NCBI RefSeq assembly: GCF_000717995.1
Contig: NZ_JODM01000041.1
Coordinates: 1 to 62,092 of the forward strand
Reading direction: 5' to 3'
Source: Streptomyces violaceorubidus
GTDB taxonomy: Bacteria; Actinomycetota; Actinomycetes; Streptomycetales; Streptomycetaceae
Length of the DNA stretch: 62,092 bases
Shown here: positions 52,440 through 62,092 of the stretch, piece after piece
Numbering within the stretch: the stretch's first letter is position 1
Layout of the letters: each line of letters starts with the position of its first letter
The notes under the pieces: generated by a model
The model's database searches: none
What the model saw: the letters and a program-made list of their open reading frames with translations, nothing else
What the model was told of the DNA's origin: nothing
Program-made: the position numbers and the translations under genes

Positions 52440-53336
52440 ATGATGACGGAAGACGCTTCGAGCCTCCGGGGAGGAGGACCGCGGGCCGACGGGCTCGCGG
52501 CATCGCCCGGGTCCGAGCCCGGCCTCGCGCTCAGCGAACGCGCTACGGCCAAGGTCCTCGGCGCACCCCCGTGGCACTACGCGGGCACCGTGGTGGGCGT
52601 GGAGTTCTGGACCACCCCCGAGGCGGCGGCGCAGGCACTGCCACCGGCCCTGGCCCCGCAGGACACCCGCGGCGCCGGGCACGGCTACGCCCTGTTCGCC
52701 GACTGGCAGGTCTCCGGCGGACACCGGGAGTACCTGGACCCGGTGCGCAGTCAGTACTCCGAGTTCCTGGTGCTGTTGGACGCGCGGTGGCAGGACACGT
52801 CCGTCGCCTGGTGCCCCTACCTCTACGTGGACAACGACGCGGCGCTGGCCCGCGGCTGCTTCCAGGGCTTTCCCAGGAGGCTGGGCGGCATGCACCAGAG
52901 ACTGGGCCGCGTGTACCAGACACGGGCCTTCCCGGTCGCCGGACAGGCGGCGCCCTCCGTGGCGGCGGGCGGCATGTTCGCGGCCAGTGCCCGTGTCGCG
53001 GGCCGCCGACTGGCCGAGGCGGCCGTCACCCTGGAACGGCCTGTCGGCGAACTCCCCGGGCTGGAACGCCCCGCCGTCAACCTCACGCACTTCCCCGGCC
53101 GGGGAGCCCACCGCGCCGCCGAAGCCTTCGGCCAGGCGCCCGGCGGGGCCGTCGTCGAGGACCTCCGGGTCGCCGAGTGCTGGACGGGCGGCGGCACGCT
53201 CAGCTTCCTGCCGGTGGCGGGCGAGGAGCTGGCCGATCTGGCCGTCGTGCGGACGGGGGAAGGGTTCCGCGGCTCCTTGTCCTACACCGTGACGGACTTG
53301 GCCGCCCCCACCGGCCCGGACGCCGACGCGGGCTGA
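52440..53336 (+). CDS. Acetoacetate decarboxylase-fold protein lacking the catalytic lysine
   Basis: 298 residues from ATG 52440 with GGAGGAGG 6 bp upstream (ATGATG; the second ATG is possible). The C-terminal 250 residues fit the acetoacetate decarboxylase fold: PPWHYAGTVVGVEFWTTP, EYLDPVRSQYSEFLVL, and CFQGFPRRLGGMHQ. In true decarboxylases the last motif reads GFPKK and carries the Schiff-base Lys; here both positions are Arg. The fold may therefore act as a binding protein or do another reaction, as known for some family members. It is convergent with the NRPS gene. Confidence 0.8.
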   Translation: MMTEDASSLRGGGPRADGLAASPGSEPGLALSERATAKVLGAPPWHYAGTVVGVEFWTTPEAAAQALPPALAPQDTRGAGHGYALFADWQVSGGHREYLDPVRSQYSEFLVLLDARWQDTSVAWCPYLYVDNDAALARGCFQGFPRRLGGMHQRLGRVYQTRAFPVAGQAAPSVAAGGMFAASARVAGRRLAEAAVTLERPVGELPGLERPAVNLTHFPGRGAHRAAEAFGQAPGGAVVEDLRVAECWTGGGTLSFLPVAGEELADLAVVRTGEGFRGSLSYTVTDLAAPTGPDADAG

Positions 53337-53363
53337 GCGCCTCAGAGGGCGCCCCGGCACGAG

Positions 53364-53380
53364 CGGACCGGAGCGGTCCG
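53364..53380. terminator. Hairpin between the decarboxylase-fold gene and the NRPS
   Basis: CGGACCG (53364-53370) and CGGTCCG (53374-53380) form a perfect 7-bp stem with a 3-base loop in the 109-bp convergent gap. Confidence 0.5.
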
Positions 53381-53445
53381 GGACCCCTCGCCCTACGGCG
53401 ACGGGCCCCGGCGGGGGACCGCGGGACGCGGACGTCGAGGCCGGG

Positions 53446-56400
53446 TCAGCGCGACCGGCCGTCGCGGTCGTACGCGCTGACGGCCGCCCAGATCCTCTCC
53501 AGGTGCTCCGGGAAGACGATGTCGTGGTGTCCGCAGTCCACCCTGAGTTCCTCGATGTGCCCGGAGATGGCCGGCGCCCAGTCCCCCACCGGGTCCACGG
53601 AGGGCGGTTTGTCGGCGGTCGCCACCACCAGGAACGCGTCTCCCTCGTACCGCCGGGGTGTGTGGGTGAGGTACAGGTGGCCGTTGTTGAGGATGATGCG
53701 TCGCGCTATGGCGAACTCCTCGTCGGTCAACTGCACCGGGTTGGCCCGGATGTAGTCGTCCAGGTTCTCCAGCCGGAAGCCGTCTCCCGCCGGGTTGCGC
53801 GCGGACTCGTCGGATGCGGGACCCGGACCGGGACCGATGGGGTCCGCGGCGGTGTCCGGCCCGGCGGCCCCCTGGTTGCGGCGCTCCGTCTCCAGGGACG
53901 GGAAGGAGTCGAGCAGGACCAGGGACGCGGTGCGTTCACCGGCCTCCTGGAGCTGCACCGCGATCTCCTGGGCGATGACACCGCCGAGGGACCAACCGAG
54001 GAGGTGGTAGGGGCCGTCCGGCTGGATTCTTCGCATCTCCTGGAGGTACTGGGCGGCCATCTCCCGCAGGGAACCGGGCAGCGGGGCCTGGTCGTAGAAC
54101 CCGCGGGCCTGGAGACCGTAGAGGGGCACCGATGCGGGCACATGGCGGGCGAGCGGCGCGTAGGCCCAGCTCAGTCCGGCCAGCGGGTGGACGCAGAACA
54201 AGGGACTGTCCGTTCCCGTGGCGCGCAGGGGAAGGACGGTGCGGAAGGCTTCCCACTGGGTCGACGGCCCCAGCCGCGGGGCGAGTTCCGCGACGGTCGG
54301 TGCCGTGAACAGGGCGCGGAAGGGCACGTCGACGTGCAGCCTCTCGCGGATCACCGTGACGAGCCGGGCCACGAGCAGTGAGTGTCCGCCCAGTTCGAAG
54401 AAGGAGTCGTGGATGCCCGCCCGGGGAATGCCGAGCACTTCGGCGAACAACGCGCACAGGAGCTCCTCCCGCGCGGTGCGCGGCTCGCCCGACGGTTCCC
54501 TGGCCGCGGGGTCGAGGGAGGGCAACGCGTCGCGGTCCACCTTCCCGTTGGCCGTCAGGGGCAGCGCGTCCAGGACGGTGAGGGTCGCGGGGATCATGTG
54601 GGCGGGCAGCAGGGCGGACAGCTCCGCACGGACCCGTTCCTCCGTGAGGTCCCCGCCCGGCGCGGGGACCACATGGGCGGCGAGCAGCCGTCCGGCGGGG
54701 CCGTCCTGCCGCACGGTGACCGCGGCCTGCCGCACGCGGGCGAGGGACAGCAGCGCGGACTCGACCTCTCCCGGTTCGACGCGGTAGCCGCGGATCTTGA
54801 CCTGCCGGTCCGCGCGTCCCAGGAACTCCAACTGCCCGTCGCGCCCCCAGCGCGCCAGGTCACCCGTTCGGTACATCCGCTCGCCGGGCCTGCCGTAGGG
54901 GTCCGCGACGAACCTGTGTGCCGTCAGTCCGGGACGGTTCAGATAGGCACGGGCCAGTCCCGTCCCCGCCACGTACAGTTCGCCCGCCACACCCGGCGGA
55001 CACAGCTCCAGACGCGCGTCGAGCACATACGCCCGCGAGCCGGGCAGGGGACGGCCGATGGGCACGCCGGTGGCGCCGTCGAGGTCCTCCGGACGCACCG
55101 TGTGGGTGGTGGAGAACGTGGTGTTCTCCGTGGGGCCGTAGCCGTTGGTCAGACGCAGGTGGGGGAGGCGGTCCAGCAGGGCCCGGCAGTGGGAGACCGA
55201 CAGGACGTCGCCGCCGGCGAGCAGGTGGCGTACCGGACGGAAGATCTCCGGATCGGCGTCCACCATCTCGTGGAAGAGGCCCGCCGTCAGCCAGCAGACG
55301 GTGACGCGGTGGTCGGCGAGGAACTCCTTCAGCTCCGCCGGTCCCATACGGCGGTCGGCGGGCAGGGCCAGTCGGGCTCCGTTGAGCAGCGCGCCCCAGA
55401 TCTCGAACGTCGCGGCGTCGAAGGAGACCGAGGCGAGCTGGGCGACCGTGTCACCCGGCGCGAGCGTGACGTGGTCGCCGGGCGCCACCAGATCGAGCAC
55501 CGCACCGTGGGGCACGGTGGTGCCCTTGGGACGTCCCGTGGAGCCGGAGGTGTAGACGACGTACGCGGGGTGGCCCGCGACGAGCGGGGACGTGCGGTCA
55601 CGGTCGCTCAGGTCGTCGCCGGGGACGGTCGCCGGCGCACCGGACCCGGCGAGGCCGTCGCGGGGCGTGGTCGCCGGCGCACCGGAGTCGTCCAGGTCCA
55701 ACGTGGGGACGTCCAGGTCCGGCAGACCCGCGCGGGTAGCGGGGGTGGTCAGCAGGAGGACGGGCCGGGCGTCGTCGGCCATGTACGCGATGCGCTCCGC
55801 GGGATAGGCCGGGTCGACCGGCAGGTAGGCGCCCCCCGCCTTCAGGACGGCCAGCAGCGCCACCACGAGCAGCGGTGAACTGTCCAGGGCGACCGCGACC
55901 AGGCGCTCCGGCCCCACCCCGTGCCGGACGAGCACCCGGGCGAGCCGGTTGGCGCGCGTGTTCAGGTCCCCGTAGGTCCACTGGACGCCACGGTGGACCA
56001 GGGCGGGCCGGTCGGGTGCGGCCGCCGCGTACCGCTCGAAGAGGGCGGGGACCGAGACCGATGCTCGCGCCTCCCCCGCGGTGTCCGCGCCCGGGCCCGG
56101 GACCGCGGTGAGGACGTGCCCGCGCTCGGCGGCACCGAGTACCGGCAGTTCGCGCAACGGCAGGCCGGGATCGTCCCGCAGCGCGGCGACGAGAGCGCCG
56201 ACGGTGTTCTCCAGCAGGGCGCCGACCAGGTCGGCATCGACGGCGTCCACGGCCTGGACGGCCACGGAGAACCCGGTGGTGAAGTCGTCGACGGAAACGG
56301 TCAGCGGGTAGTTGTTCCGCTCCCGCGAGAACAGCACCCGCGCGCCCTCCAGCACCGGGCCGGAGCCGGGCGGGCTGCTGTAGCGGTAGTTGAACAGGGA

Positions 56401-59400
56401 GGTGAAAAGGGGACTCTGCGGCGGCAGTCCGCTGGCTCGCTGGGCCACCGCGAGCGGCGCGTGCTCGTGCGCGAGCAGCTCAGCGAGGCTTCGCCGCATG
56501 CCCGCCACGGCCTCGTGGACACCGTGCGCGGCGGTGTCCACGCGGACCGGCAGCGTGTTGATGAACAGCCCGGGGACCCGGTCGGCCCCCTCGCCGCCCC
56601 GCAGTCGCCCGAACAGCAGGGTGCCGAAGACCACGTCCTGCCGTGCCGACGTCGCCGCGACCAGCCGTGCGAAGGCCACGTGGAAGAGGACGGCCGGACT
56701 CACGCCCAGCTCGCGCGCCGTCTGCCTCACCTGCCCGGCCAGCACCGGGTCCACGGCCCGTGAGGCGTCGCGGACCGTCGACCCGTCACCGCGGACGTCG
56801 ACCAGGCCGAACGGAGCCGTCGGCTCGCTGACGTCGGCCAGCAGACCGCGGAAGAACGCCTCGTGCTCCTCGCGGAGCGTGTGCCGACGCGCCCGCACGA
56901 CGAACTCCCGGAAGGGAACGGGGACCGGAAGCAGGTCTTCCCGGCCCTTCATGACCGCCGCGATCTCGCCGATCAGGACGTCGAGACCGGTGTGGTCCTG
57001 GATGAGATGGTGCACCTGCACCAGGACCGGCCACCGGCCGTCCACCGGCTCGCGGCTCATGGTCACCCGCAGCAGCGGGGCCTGCCCGAGCGGCATGCGG
57101 GAACCCGCGGCGGTCAGCAGTTCCCCGACGACGTCCGCGCCGCCGTCCGGCAGCGGCACCTCCCGTACGGGCACCACGGCCCGGCGCACCACCACCTGTA
57201 CGGGCTCCGCGAGCCCCTCCCACACCACGGCCGTGCGCAGGATGTCGTGACGGTCCACCACCCGCTGCAACGCCGCCAGGAAGTCCGAGCGCCGGTCGCG
57301 GGTGTCGAAGGCGAGCACGGTCGGCAGCACGTACACGTCGCTGCCGCCGTCCGTACTCAGCAGGGAGTGGAAGAAGATGCCCTCCTGCAGCGGGGCCAGC
57401 GGATAGACGTCCGCCATGTTCGCCGGGCCCCCGGGTGTCCGCCGCGCGACGGCCGCCTTCAGGTCGGCGGGCGGCGGCGGGCCGGGGTCGGACTCCCGCA
57501 CGTCCGCCGACGGGGTGCTCGCGGCAGCCAGCCCCGCCACGGTCGGCGAGACGAACAGGCTGCGGATGTCCACCGCCAGGCCTTGCTCCCGGAGCCGCTC
57601 GGTCAGCGTGACGGCGGCCAGGGAGTGCCCGCCCAGCTCGAAGAAGGAGTCGTGGATGCCGACGCTCGCCACTCCGAGCACGTCGGCGAAGACCGCGCAC
57701 AGCAGCTCCTCCGTCGCGTCGCGCGGGCCGTCCGCGGCGTGGCCGCCGGATTCCGGCTCGGGCACGGGCAGGGGCAGGGCCTCGCGGTCGAGCTTGCCGT
57801 TCACCGTCAGCCGCAGCTCCTCGACCACCGTGACGGACGGCACCATGTACGCGGGCAGCAGCCGCTCCAGGTGGGTGCGCAGGGTCCGGCCGGTCACCCC
57901 GGCGGCGGCGGGGTCGAGCACCGCGTAGGCCACGAGCCGCCGGTCCCCGTCCTGGCCCTCGCGCACGAGCACCGCCGCCTGGGCGACCGCCGGGTGCGAC
58001 GCCAGCGCGGTCTCGACCTCACCCGGTTCGATCCGGAAACCGCGGATCTTGACCTGGTCGTCGCTGCGCCCCAGGTACTCCAGTTCGCCCGCGGCGTTCC
58101 ACCGCGCCAGGTCCCCGGTCCGGTACATCCGGTCCCCGGGGCGCCCGAAGGGGTCCGCGAGGAAACGTCCGGCCGTCAGCGCGGGCCGCCCCAGGTACCC
58201 CAGCGCCACACCGCTGCCGCCCACGTACAGTTCGCCCGCCGCACCCGGCGGCAGGGGACGCATCCTCGCGTCCAGGACATAGGCCCGCACGCCCGGCACC
58301 GGCCGCCCGATCGGACTGCCGTGCGCCGTCCGCCCGACGGCGTCGGCCGTGAGGGTGACATGGGTGACGTGCACCGTCGTCTCCGTGATGCCGTACATGT
58401 TCACCAGGCGCGGAGCGTCCGGGGCGTGGCGGTCGTACCAGGCGGCGAGCCGAGCGGTGTCCAGCGCCTCTCCGCCGAAGATCACCAGCCGCAGGCGGAG
58501 TCGCTCGCCGGTGCGGGGGTCCGCGGAGTCCGCCGTGTCCAACTGGTGGAAGGCGCTGGGCGTCTGGTTGAGGACGGTGACCCGCTCGCGGGCCAGCAGG
58601 CGCAACAGGTCGCGTGGGGAGCGGGAGACGTCGAAGGGGACGACGACCAGCCGGCCGCCGTGGACCAGCGCGCCCCAGATCTCCCACACCGAGAAGTCGA
58701 AGGCGAACGAGTGGAACCAGGCCCACACGTCCTCACCGGTGAAGTGGAAGGTGTCCCGCGTGGCCCGCAGCAGGGCGGCCACGTTCGCGTGGGTGACGAG
58801 CACACCCTTGGGTCTGCCGGTGGAGCCCGAGGTGTAGATCGCGTAGGCGGGGTGTGCCGCGGTCACCGGGGTCGGGCGCTCGGCGTCGGTGACGTCGCTC
58901 CCGTCGGCCGCCGCGAGGAACCCGACGGTCGCCGCGTCGTCCAGGACGACGCGGACCGTGCCGTCGCCCTCGGGCAGCGAGGCCGCAGTCGCGGAGTGGG
59001 TGACGACCAGGGCCGCCCCGGCGTCGCGCAGGGTGTACGCGATCCGCTCGGCGGGGTAGCCGGGGTCGAGGGGCAGATAGGCCGCCCCGGCCTTCAGCAC
59101 CGCCAGAGCGGCGGCCACCAGGTCCTCGGAACGGTCCAGGGCGACGCCCACGAGATCTCCGGGACCGGCGCCCCGGTCGATCAGGAGCCGTGCCAGGCGG
59201 TTGGCCCGCCCGTTAAGTTCCCGGTAGGTGAGCGCGCGTCCGCCGTGGGCCACGGCGACGGCGTCGGGGCGCAGGGCGGCCTGCCGCTCGACCATCGCGT
59301 GCAGTGTGCTGGTGGGCGGGGCGCCGGGAGCATCGGCGGGCGGCGGTCTTAGGAGCCGGTCCCGCTCGCGCGCCAGCAGCAGGTCGACCTCGTCGATCCG

Positions 59401-62092
59401 CAGCCCGGGATCGCCGGTCAGCAGGTCCAGGACGTGCGCGAAGCGCTCCCCGAGCAGCCGGGCGGAGGCCTCGGTGAACAGCTCCGTGGCGTACGTGAGG
59501 GTGCCGGCGAGGCCCGCGGCGCCGCCGTCGTCGGACACCTCCGTGAACTCGAACGTCAGATCCAGCTTGGCCGGGGTGTGTCCGGTCGGCACGGCCCGCG
59601 CCGTCACACCCGGGAGGCCGACGACGGCCTCGGCGTGGTTCTGCAGCAGCAGCATCACCTGGAACAGGGGGTGCACGGCCGTCGACCGTTCCGGGGACAG
59701 GTCCTCCACCAGGTCCTCGAAGGGAAGTTCCTGATGGGCGAGGGCCCCCAGCACCACGTCCCTGGTCCGGGACAGGAGCCGGGAGAACGAGGGACCGCCG
59801 CTCAGATCGTGGCGCAGGACCAGGGTGTTGATGAACGGTCCCGCCAGCAGGTCGAGCTTCTCGTCCGTGCGTCCGGCGACCACCGTGCCGACGGGCAGGT
59901 CGTGACCGCCGCCCAGGCGCGACAGCAGGACGGCGAGGGCGGCCTGGAGGATCATGAACGGCGTGACGTCGTGGGACCGGGCGAGCGCGGCCAGACGCCG
60001 GTGTGTGGACGCGGACACACGTATTCCGACGCTCGCCCCCTCGTGGCCTGCCGTGGCGCGGCGGGCGCGGTCCAGCGGCAGGGGCGTCTCGCGCGGACTG
60101 CCCTTCAGCACCGTGCGCCAGTAGGCCAGTTGACGGTGACGCACTCGGTCGGGACCGTCCCCGGCGTCGAGCAGCCGCGACTGCCAGCGGGCGTAGTCCG
60201 CGTACCGCACCGGCAGTTCGGGCCAGTCCGGCTCCCGCCCTTCGGCGCGGGCGCGGTAGGCCACCGAGACATCGTGCGCCAGGACCGACATGGACCATCC
60301 GTCGCTCGCGACGTGGTGCACGTTGAGAACCAGCACCCAGGCGTCGGCACCCGCGCCGAGGAGGCCGACCCGCAGCGGGGCCTCGCGGGCCAGGTCGAAC
60401 CGGTGGGACGCCGCCTCCTCGATCCGGACCGCGAGTTCCGCGTCACCGAACGGGCCGGGCTCCACCGTCAGCACCCCGGCGCAGGCGCTCACCGGCAGCA
60501 GCCGTTGCCGGGGTTCACCCGCCACCGTCTCGATCACGGTGCGCAGGGTCTCGTGCCGCTCCATCACGTCACGCAGCGCGGCATCGAGCACCTGGACGTC
60601 CAGCGCCCCCTCCAGCCGCATGGCCGCCGTGACGTTGTACGTGGCACTGGGGCCCTCCAGCCGCCCGAGGAACCACAGCCGCCGCTGGGCCGGGGACAAG
60701 GGCACGTGCGCCGGACGCGGACGCCGTTCCAGCGGGGGGCGCCGACTGGCATCCGATCCGGCCAGGCGAGCCGCCAGCCCCGCGACCGTGGGGTGCGAGA
60801 ACACGTCCGCCAGCGGCAGTTCCGCACCCGTCGCGGCCCGGACACGGCCGGCCAGGCGGGTCGCCAGCAGGGAATGGCCGCCCAGGTCGAAGAAGGAGTC
60901 GTGCACCCCCACCCGGGGCAGACCCAGCAGATCGGCGAAGGCCGCGCACAGGATCTCCTCCAGCGCGGTACGGGGGCCGTCCTGCGAGGTCCGCGAGGCG
61001 AAGTCGGGTTCGGGCAGGGCACGCCGGTCGAGCTTGCCGTTCGCCGTCAACGGCAGCGCGTCCAGGACCACCACGGCGGTCGGCACCATGTGGGCGGGCA
61101 GCTTCCGGGCGACGTGGGCCCGCAGGTCGCTGTCGCGGACCGCGCCCGAGTCCCGCGCCGGGACCGCGTAGGCGATGATCCGCCCGTCGCCGGGCCGGTC
61201 GTCCCCGCGCACGACCGCCGCCGCTGCGGTCACGCCCGGATGAGCGAGCAGCGCCGCTTCGATCTCGCCGGGTTCGATCCGGAAACCGCGCACCTTCACC
61301 TGGTCGTCGGTGCGGCCCAGGTACTCCAGCAGGCCGTCCGCCCGCCACCGCACCAGGTCCCCGGTGCGGTACATCCGTTCACCCGGCGTCCCGAACGGGC
61401 AGGCCACGAAACGCTCCGCGGTCAGCCCCGGCCGGCCCAGGTAGCCCTGCGCCAGTTGCGCACCGGCCAGGTACAGCTCACCCGCCGCCCCCACGGGTAC
61501 CGGACACAGCCCGCCGTCCAGCACGTACACCCGGGTGTTCCACACCGGGCGGCCGATCGGCACCCCGCCCTCGGCCGGTGCGTCGGCCGCGCGGACACCG
61601 AAAGCCACACAGCCGACGGCGGCCTCGGTCGGGCCGTACTCGTTGACGACCGTCACCTCCGGACGCGTCGCCCGCAGCCGGTCCAGCTGCTCACCGTGCA
61701 GTCCCTCACCGCCGAGCACCAGCTCGCCCGAGGGCAGCGGCCCCGCGTCACCGCCCGACAGCAGGGCCAGATGGCTCGGCGTCGCCTTGAGGAACGTCGG
61801 CGCCCGCCCCGCCGGAGGCGTTTGCCGCAGGTCGCCGCCGTACAGGGTGCCGCCGCGTGTCAGCGTCCCGAACAGGGCGGTCACGGTCAGGTCGAACGCC
61901 ACGGACGAATGCAGCAACGCCGAGCCCGAAAGCCCCGGATAGGTGTGCGCGGCCCACGCCAGGTAATGGCACACGGCCCGGTGACTGACCACGACACCTT
62001 TGGGTTGTCCGGTGGAGCCGGAGGTGTGGATGACGTAGGCGGGGTGGGTGGGGTGGAGGGGGGTGTGGCGGTCGTGGTCGGTGAGGTTGTGG
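53446..62092 (-). CDS. Nonribosomal peptide synthetase, C-terminal modules with thioesterase (5' partial)
   Basis: The frame is open from the right edge to TGA at 53446 (about 2,880 residues seen; the N-terminus is outside). Domains, counted from GTG 61992: adenylation A1 (from its core motif TSGSTG), carrier T1 (GGHSLL, about 370), condensation C1 (HHVASDG, about 562), A2 (YTSGSTG about 1059), T2 (about 1454), C2 (about 1662; HHLIQDH), A3 (about 2150), T3 (about 2532), thioesterase (GWSLGG Ser about 2669; GHHDIV). Binding-pocket residues read as D-L-T-K-V-G-E-V-G-K (Asn), D-F-W-N-I-G-M-V-H-K (Thr) and D-A-F-W-L-G-G-T-F-K (Val). No epimerisation domain is visible. It would release a peptide ending -Asn-Thr-Val; chain length and cyclisation are unknown. 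Confidence 0.95.
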   Translation of the reverse strand, partial: HNLTDHDRHTPLHPTHPAYVIHTSGSTGQPKGVVVSHRAVCHYLAWAAHTYPGLSGSALLHSSVAFDLTVTALFGTLTRGGTLYGGDLRQTPPAGRAPTFLKATPSHLALLSGGDAGPLPSGELVLGGEGLHGEQLDRLRATRPEVTVVNEYGPTEAAVGCVAFGVRAADAPAEGGVPIGRPVWNTRVYVLDGGLCPVPVGAAGELYLAGAQLAQGYLGRPGLTAERFVACPFGTPGERMYRTGDLVRWRADGLLEYLGRTDDQVKVRGFRIEPGEIEAALLAHPGVTAAAAVVRGDDRPGDGRIIAYAVPARDSGAVRDSDLRAHVARKLPAHMVPTAVVVLDALPLTANGKLDRRALPEPDFASRTSQDGPRTALEEILCAAFADLLGLPRVGVHDSFFDLGGHSLLATRLAGRVRAATGAELPLADVFSHPTVAGLAARLAGSDASRRPPLERRPRPAHVPLSPAQRRLWFLGRLEGPSATYNVTAAMRLEGALDVQVLDAALRDVMERHETLRTVIETVAGEPRQRLLPVSACAGVLTVEPGPFGDAELAVRIEEAASHRFDLAREAPLRVGLLGAGADAWVLVLNVHHVASDGWSMSVLAHDVSVAYRARAEGREPDWPELPVRYADYARWQSRLLDAGDGPDRVRHRQLAYWRTVLKGSPRETPLPLDRARRATAGHEGASVGIRVSASTHRRLAALARSHDVTPFMILQAALAVLLSRLGGGHDLPVGTVVAGRTDEKLDLLAGPFINTLVLRHDLSGGPSFSRLLSRTRDVVLGALAHQELPFEDLVEDLSPERSTAVHPLFQVMLLLQNHAEAVVGLPGVTARAVPTGHTPAKLDLTFEFTEVSDDGGAAGLAGTLTYATELFTEASARLLGERFAHVLDLLTGDPGLRIDEVDLLLARERDRLLRPPPADAPGAPPTSTLHAMVERQAALRPDAVAVAHGGRALTYRELNGRANRLARLLIDRGAGPGDLVGVALDRSEDLVAAALAVLKAGAAYLPLDPGYPAERIAYTLRDAGAALVVTHSATAASLPEGDGTVRVVLDDAATVGFLAAADGSDVTDAERPTPVTAAHPAYAIYTSGSTGRPKGVLVTHANVAALLRATRDTFHFTGEDVWAWFHSFAFDFSVWEIWGALVHGGRLVVVPFDVSRSPRDLLRLLARERVTVLNQTPSAFHQLDTADSADPRTGERLRLRLVIFGGEALDTARLAAWYDRHAPDAPRLVNMYGITETTVHVTHVTLTADAVGRTAHGSPIGRPVPGVRAYVLDARMRPLPPGAAGELYVGGSGVALGYLGRPALTAGRFLADPFGRPGDRMYRTGDLARWNAAGELEYLGRSDDQVKIRGFRIEPGEVETALASHPAVAQAAVLVREGQDGDRRLVAYAVLDPAAAGVTGRTLRTHLERLLPAYMVPSVTVVEELRLTVNGKLDREALPLPVPEPESGGHAADGPRDATEELLCAVFADVLGVASVGIHDSFFELGGHSLAAVTLTERLREQGLAVDIRSLFVSPTVAGLAAASTPSADVRESDPGPPPPADLKAAVARRTPGGPANMADVYPLAPLQEGIFFHSLLSTDGGSDVYVLPTVLAFDTRDRRSDFLAALQRVVDRHDILRTAVVWEGLAEPVQVVVRRAVVPVREVPLPDGGADVVGELLTAAGSRMPLGQAPLLRVTMSREPVDGRWPVLVQVHHLIQDHTGLDVLIGEIAAVMKGREDLLPVPVPFREFVVRARRHTLREEHEAFFRGLLADVSEPTAPFGLVDVRGDGSTVRDASRAVDPVLAGQVRQTARELGVSPAVLFHVAFARLVAATSARQDVVFGTLLFGRLRGGEGADRVPGLFINTLPVRVDTAAHGVHEAVAGMRRSLAELLAHEHAPLAVAQRASGLPPQSPLFTSLFNYRYSSPPGSGPVLEGARVLFSRERNNYPLTVSVDDFTTGFSVAVQAVDAVDADLVGALLENTVGALVAALRDDPGLPLRELPVLGAAERGHVLTAVPGPGADTAGEARASVSVPALFERYAAAAPDRPALVHRGVQWTYGDLNTRANRLARVLVRHGVGPERLVAVALDSSPLLVVALLAVLKAGGAYLPVDPAYPAERIAYMADDARPVLLLTTPATRAGLPDLDVPTLDLDDSGAPATTPRDGLAGSGAPATVPGDDLSDRDRTSPLVAGHPAYVVYTSGSTGRPKGTTVPHGAVLDLVAPGDHVTLAPGDTVAQLASVSFDAATFEIWGALLNGARLALPADRRMGPAELKEFLADHRVTVCWLTAGLFHEMVDADPEIFRPVRHLLAGGDVLSVSHCRALLDRLPHLRLTNGYGPTENTTFSTTHTVRPEDLDGATGVPIGRPLPGSRAYVLDARLELCPPGVAGELYVAGTGLARAYLNRPGLTAHRFVADPYGRPGERMYRTGDLARWGRDGQLEFLGRADRQVKIRGYRVEPGEVESALLSLARVRQAAVTVRQDGPAGRLLAAHVVPAPGGDLTEERVRAELSALLPAHMIPATLTVLDALPLTANGKVDRDALPSLDPAAREPSGEPRTAREELLCALFAEVLGIPRAGIHDSFFELGGHSLLVARLVTVIRERLHVDVPFRALFTAPTVAELAPRLGPSTQWEAFRTVLPLRATGTDSPLFCVHPLAGLSWAYAPLARHVPASVPLYGLQARGFYDQAPLPGSLREMAAQYLQEMRRIQPDGPYHLLGWSLGGVIAQEIAVQLQEAGERTASLVLLDSFPSLETERRNQGAAGPDTAADPIGPGPGPASDESARNPAGDGFRLENLDDYIRANPVQLTDEEFAIARRIILNNGHLYLTHTPRRYEGDAFLVVATADKPPSVDPVGDWAPAISGHIEELRVDCGHHDIVFPEHLERIWAAVSAYDRDGRSR

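Noticed and set aside
1..62092. tRNA, rRNA, insertion sequences, prophage or CRISPR
   Set aside because: I saw no cloverleaf with CCA end, transposase, integrase, phage structural gene or spacer array by eye. A tRNA and covariance scan would settle the RNA part.

Overview
The window is high-GC actinobacterial chromosome, almost certainly Streptomyces. The signs are G/C-ended codons throughout, many GTG starts, a TTG start, ATGA/GTGA stop-start overlaps, an LPFR-motif small protein and a hopanoid operon. From memory the gene order from the first gene to about 44.4 kb follows the S. coelicolor SCO6732 to SCO6773 neighbourhood, all with hopanoids in the middle. I could not run a comparison to confirm this. 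I saw no tRNA, rRNA, CRISPR, prophage or insertion sequence.

Layout. 0-12 kb: end of a fatty-acid beta-oxidation multifunctional protein, a MerR regulator, an amino-acid permease, a frameshifted macro-domain gene, secreted M1 and M14 peptidases, a BCCT transporter, a D-amino-acid oxidase, a protein of unknown function and an ABC-F ATPase. 12-21 kb: tex, a 43-residue LPFR protein, an SCO6745-family protein, two DJ-1/PfpI proteins (the second broken by a 23-bp duplication), an enoyl-CoA hydratase, an RsbW-like ATPase, idi, and the zinc exporter zitB with a candidate Zur box. 21.4-28.5 kb: seven tightly coupled genes for an apparently uncharacterised envelope pathway: two CDP-alcohol phosphatidyltransferases, a nucleotidyltransferase, an sn-glycerol-1-phosphate-dehydrogenase-like enzyme, a GT2 glycosyltransferase and a Wzm/Wzt-type ABC exporter. 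The run ends at a perfect 15-bp terminator stem.

28.8-41.2 kb: the hopanoid operon (hpnC, hpnD, a 52-codon small gene, hpnE, a polyprenyl synthase, shc, hpnG, hpnH, ispG, dxs, hpnO). It would make hopene from farnesyl diphosphate and then extend it to adenosyl-, ribosyl- and aminotriol-hopane. Its own isoprenoid-supply pair is damaged here: ispG carries two in-frame internal deletions and is fused at its 3' end into a dxs that has no start codon. Supply presumably comes from other copies outside the window.

41.2-53.4 kb: an XRE-cupin regulator under twin palindromic operators, a tyrosine phosphatase, a LysM-M23 endopeptidase behind a c-di-AMP (ydaO-type) riboswitch, an SGNH hydrolase, a metallo-beta-lactamase-fold protein, a remnant of a secreted esterase-like protein, VTT/DedA and GAF proteins, a ThuA-ricin secreted protein, a frameshifted EF-hand gene beside an 8-copy heptamer repeat, an orphan sugar-binding lipoprotein, and an acetoacetate-decarboxylase-like protein lacking the catalytic lysine. 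53.4 kb to the end: the 3' end of a nonribosomal peptide synthetase, read leftward. Its visible modules A-T, C-A-T, C-A-T-TE have binding-pocket codes that read Asn, Thr, Val.

Five genes in 62 kb carry frame-breaking or internal lesions (macro domain, DJ-1, ispG/dxs, esterase remnant, EF-hand). Whether this is real decay or assembly error is the main uncertainty of the window.
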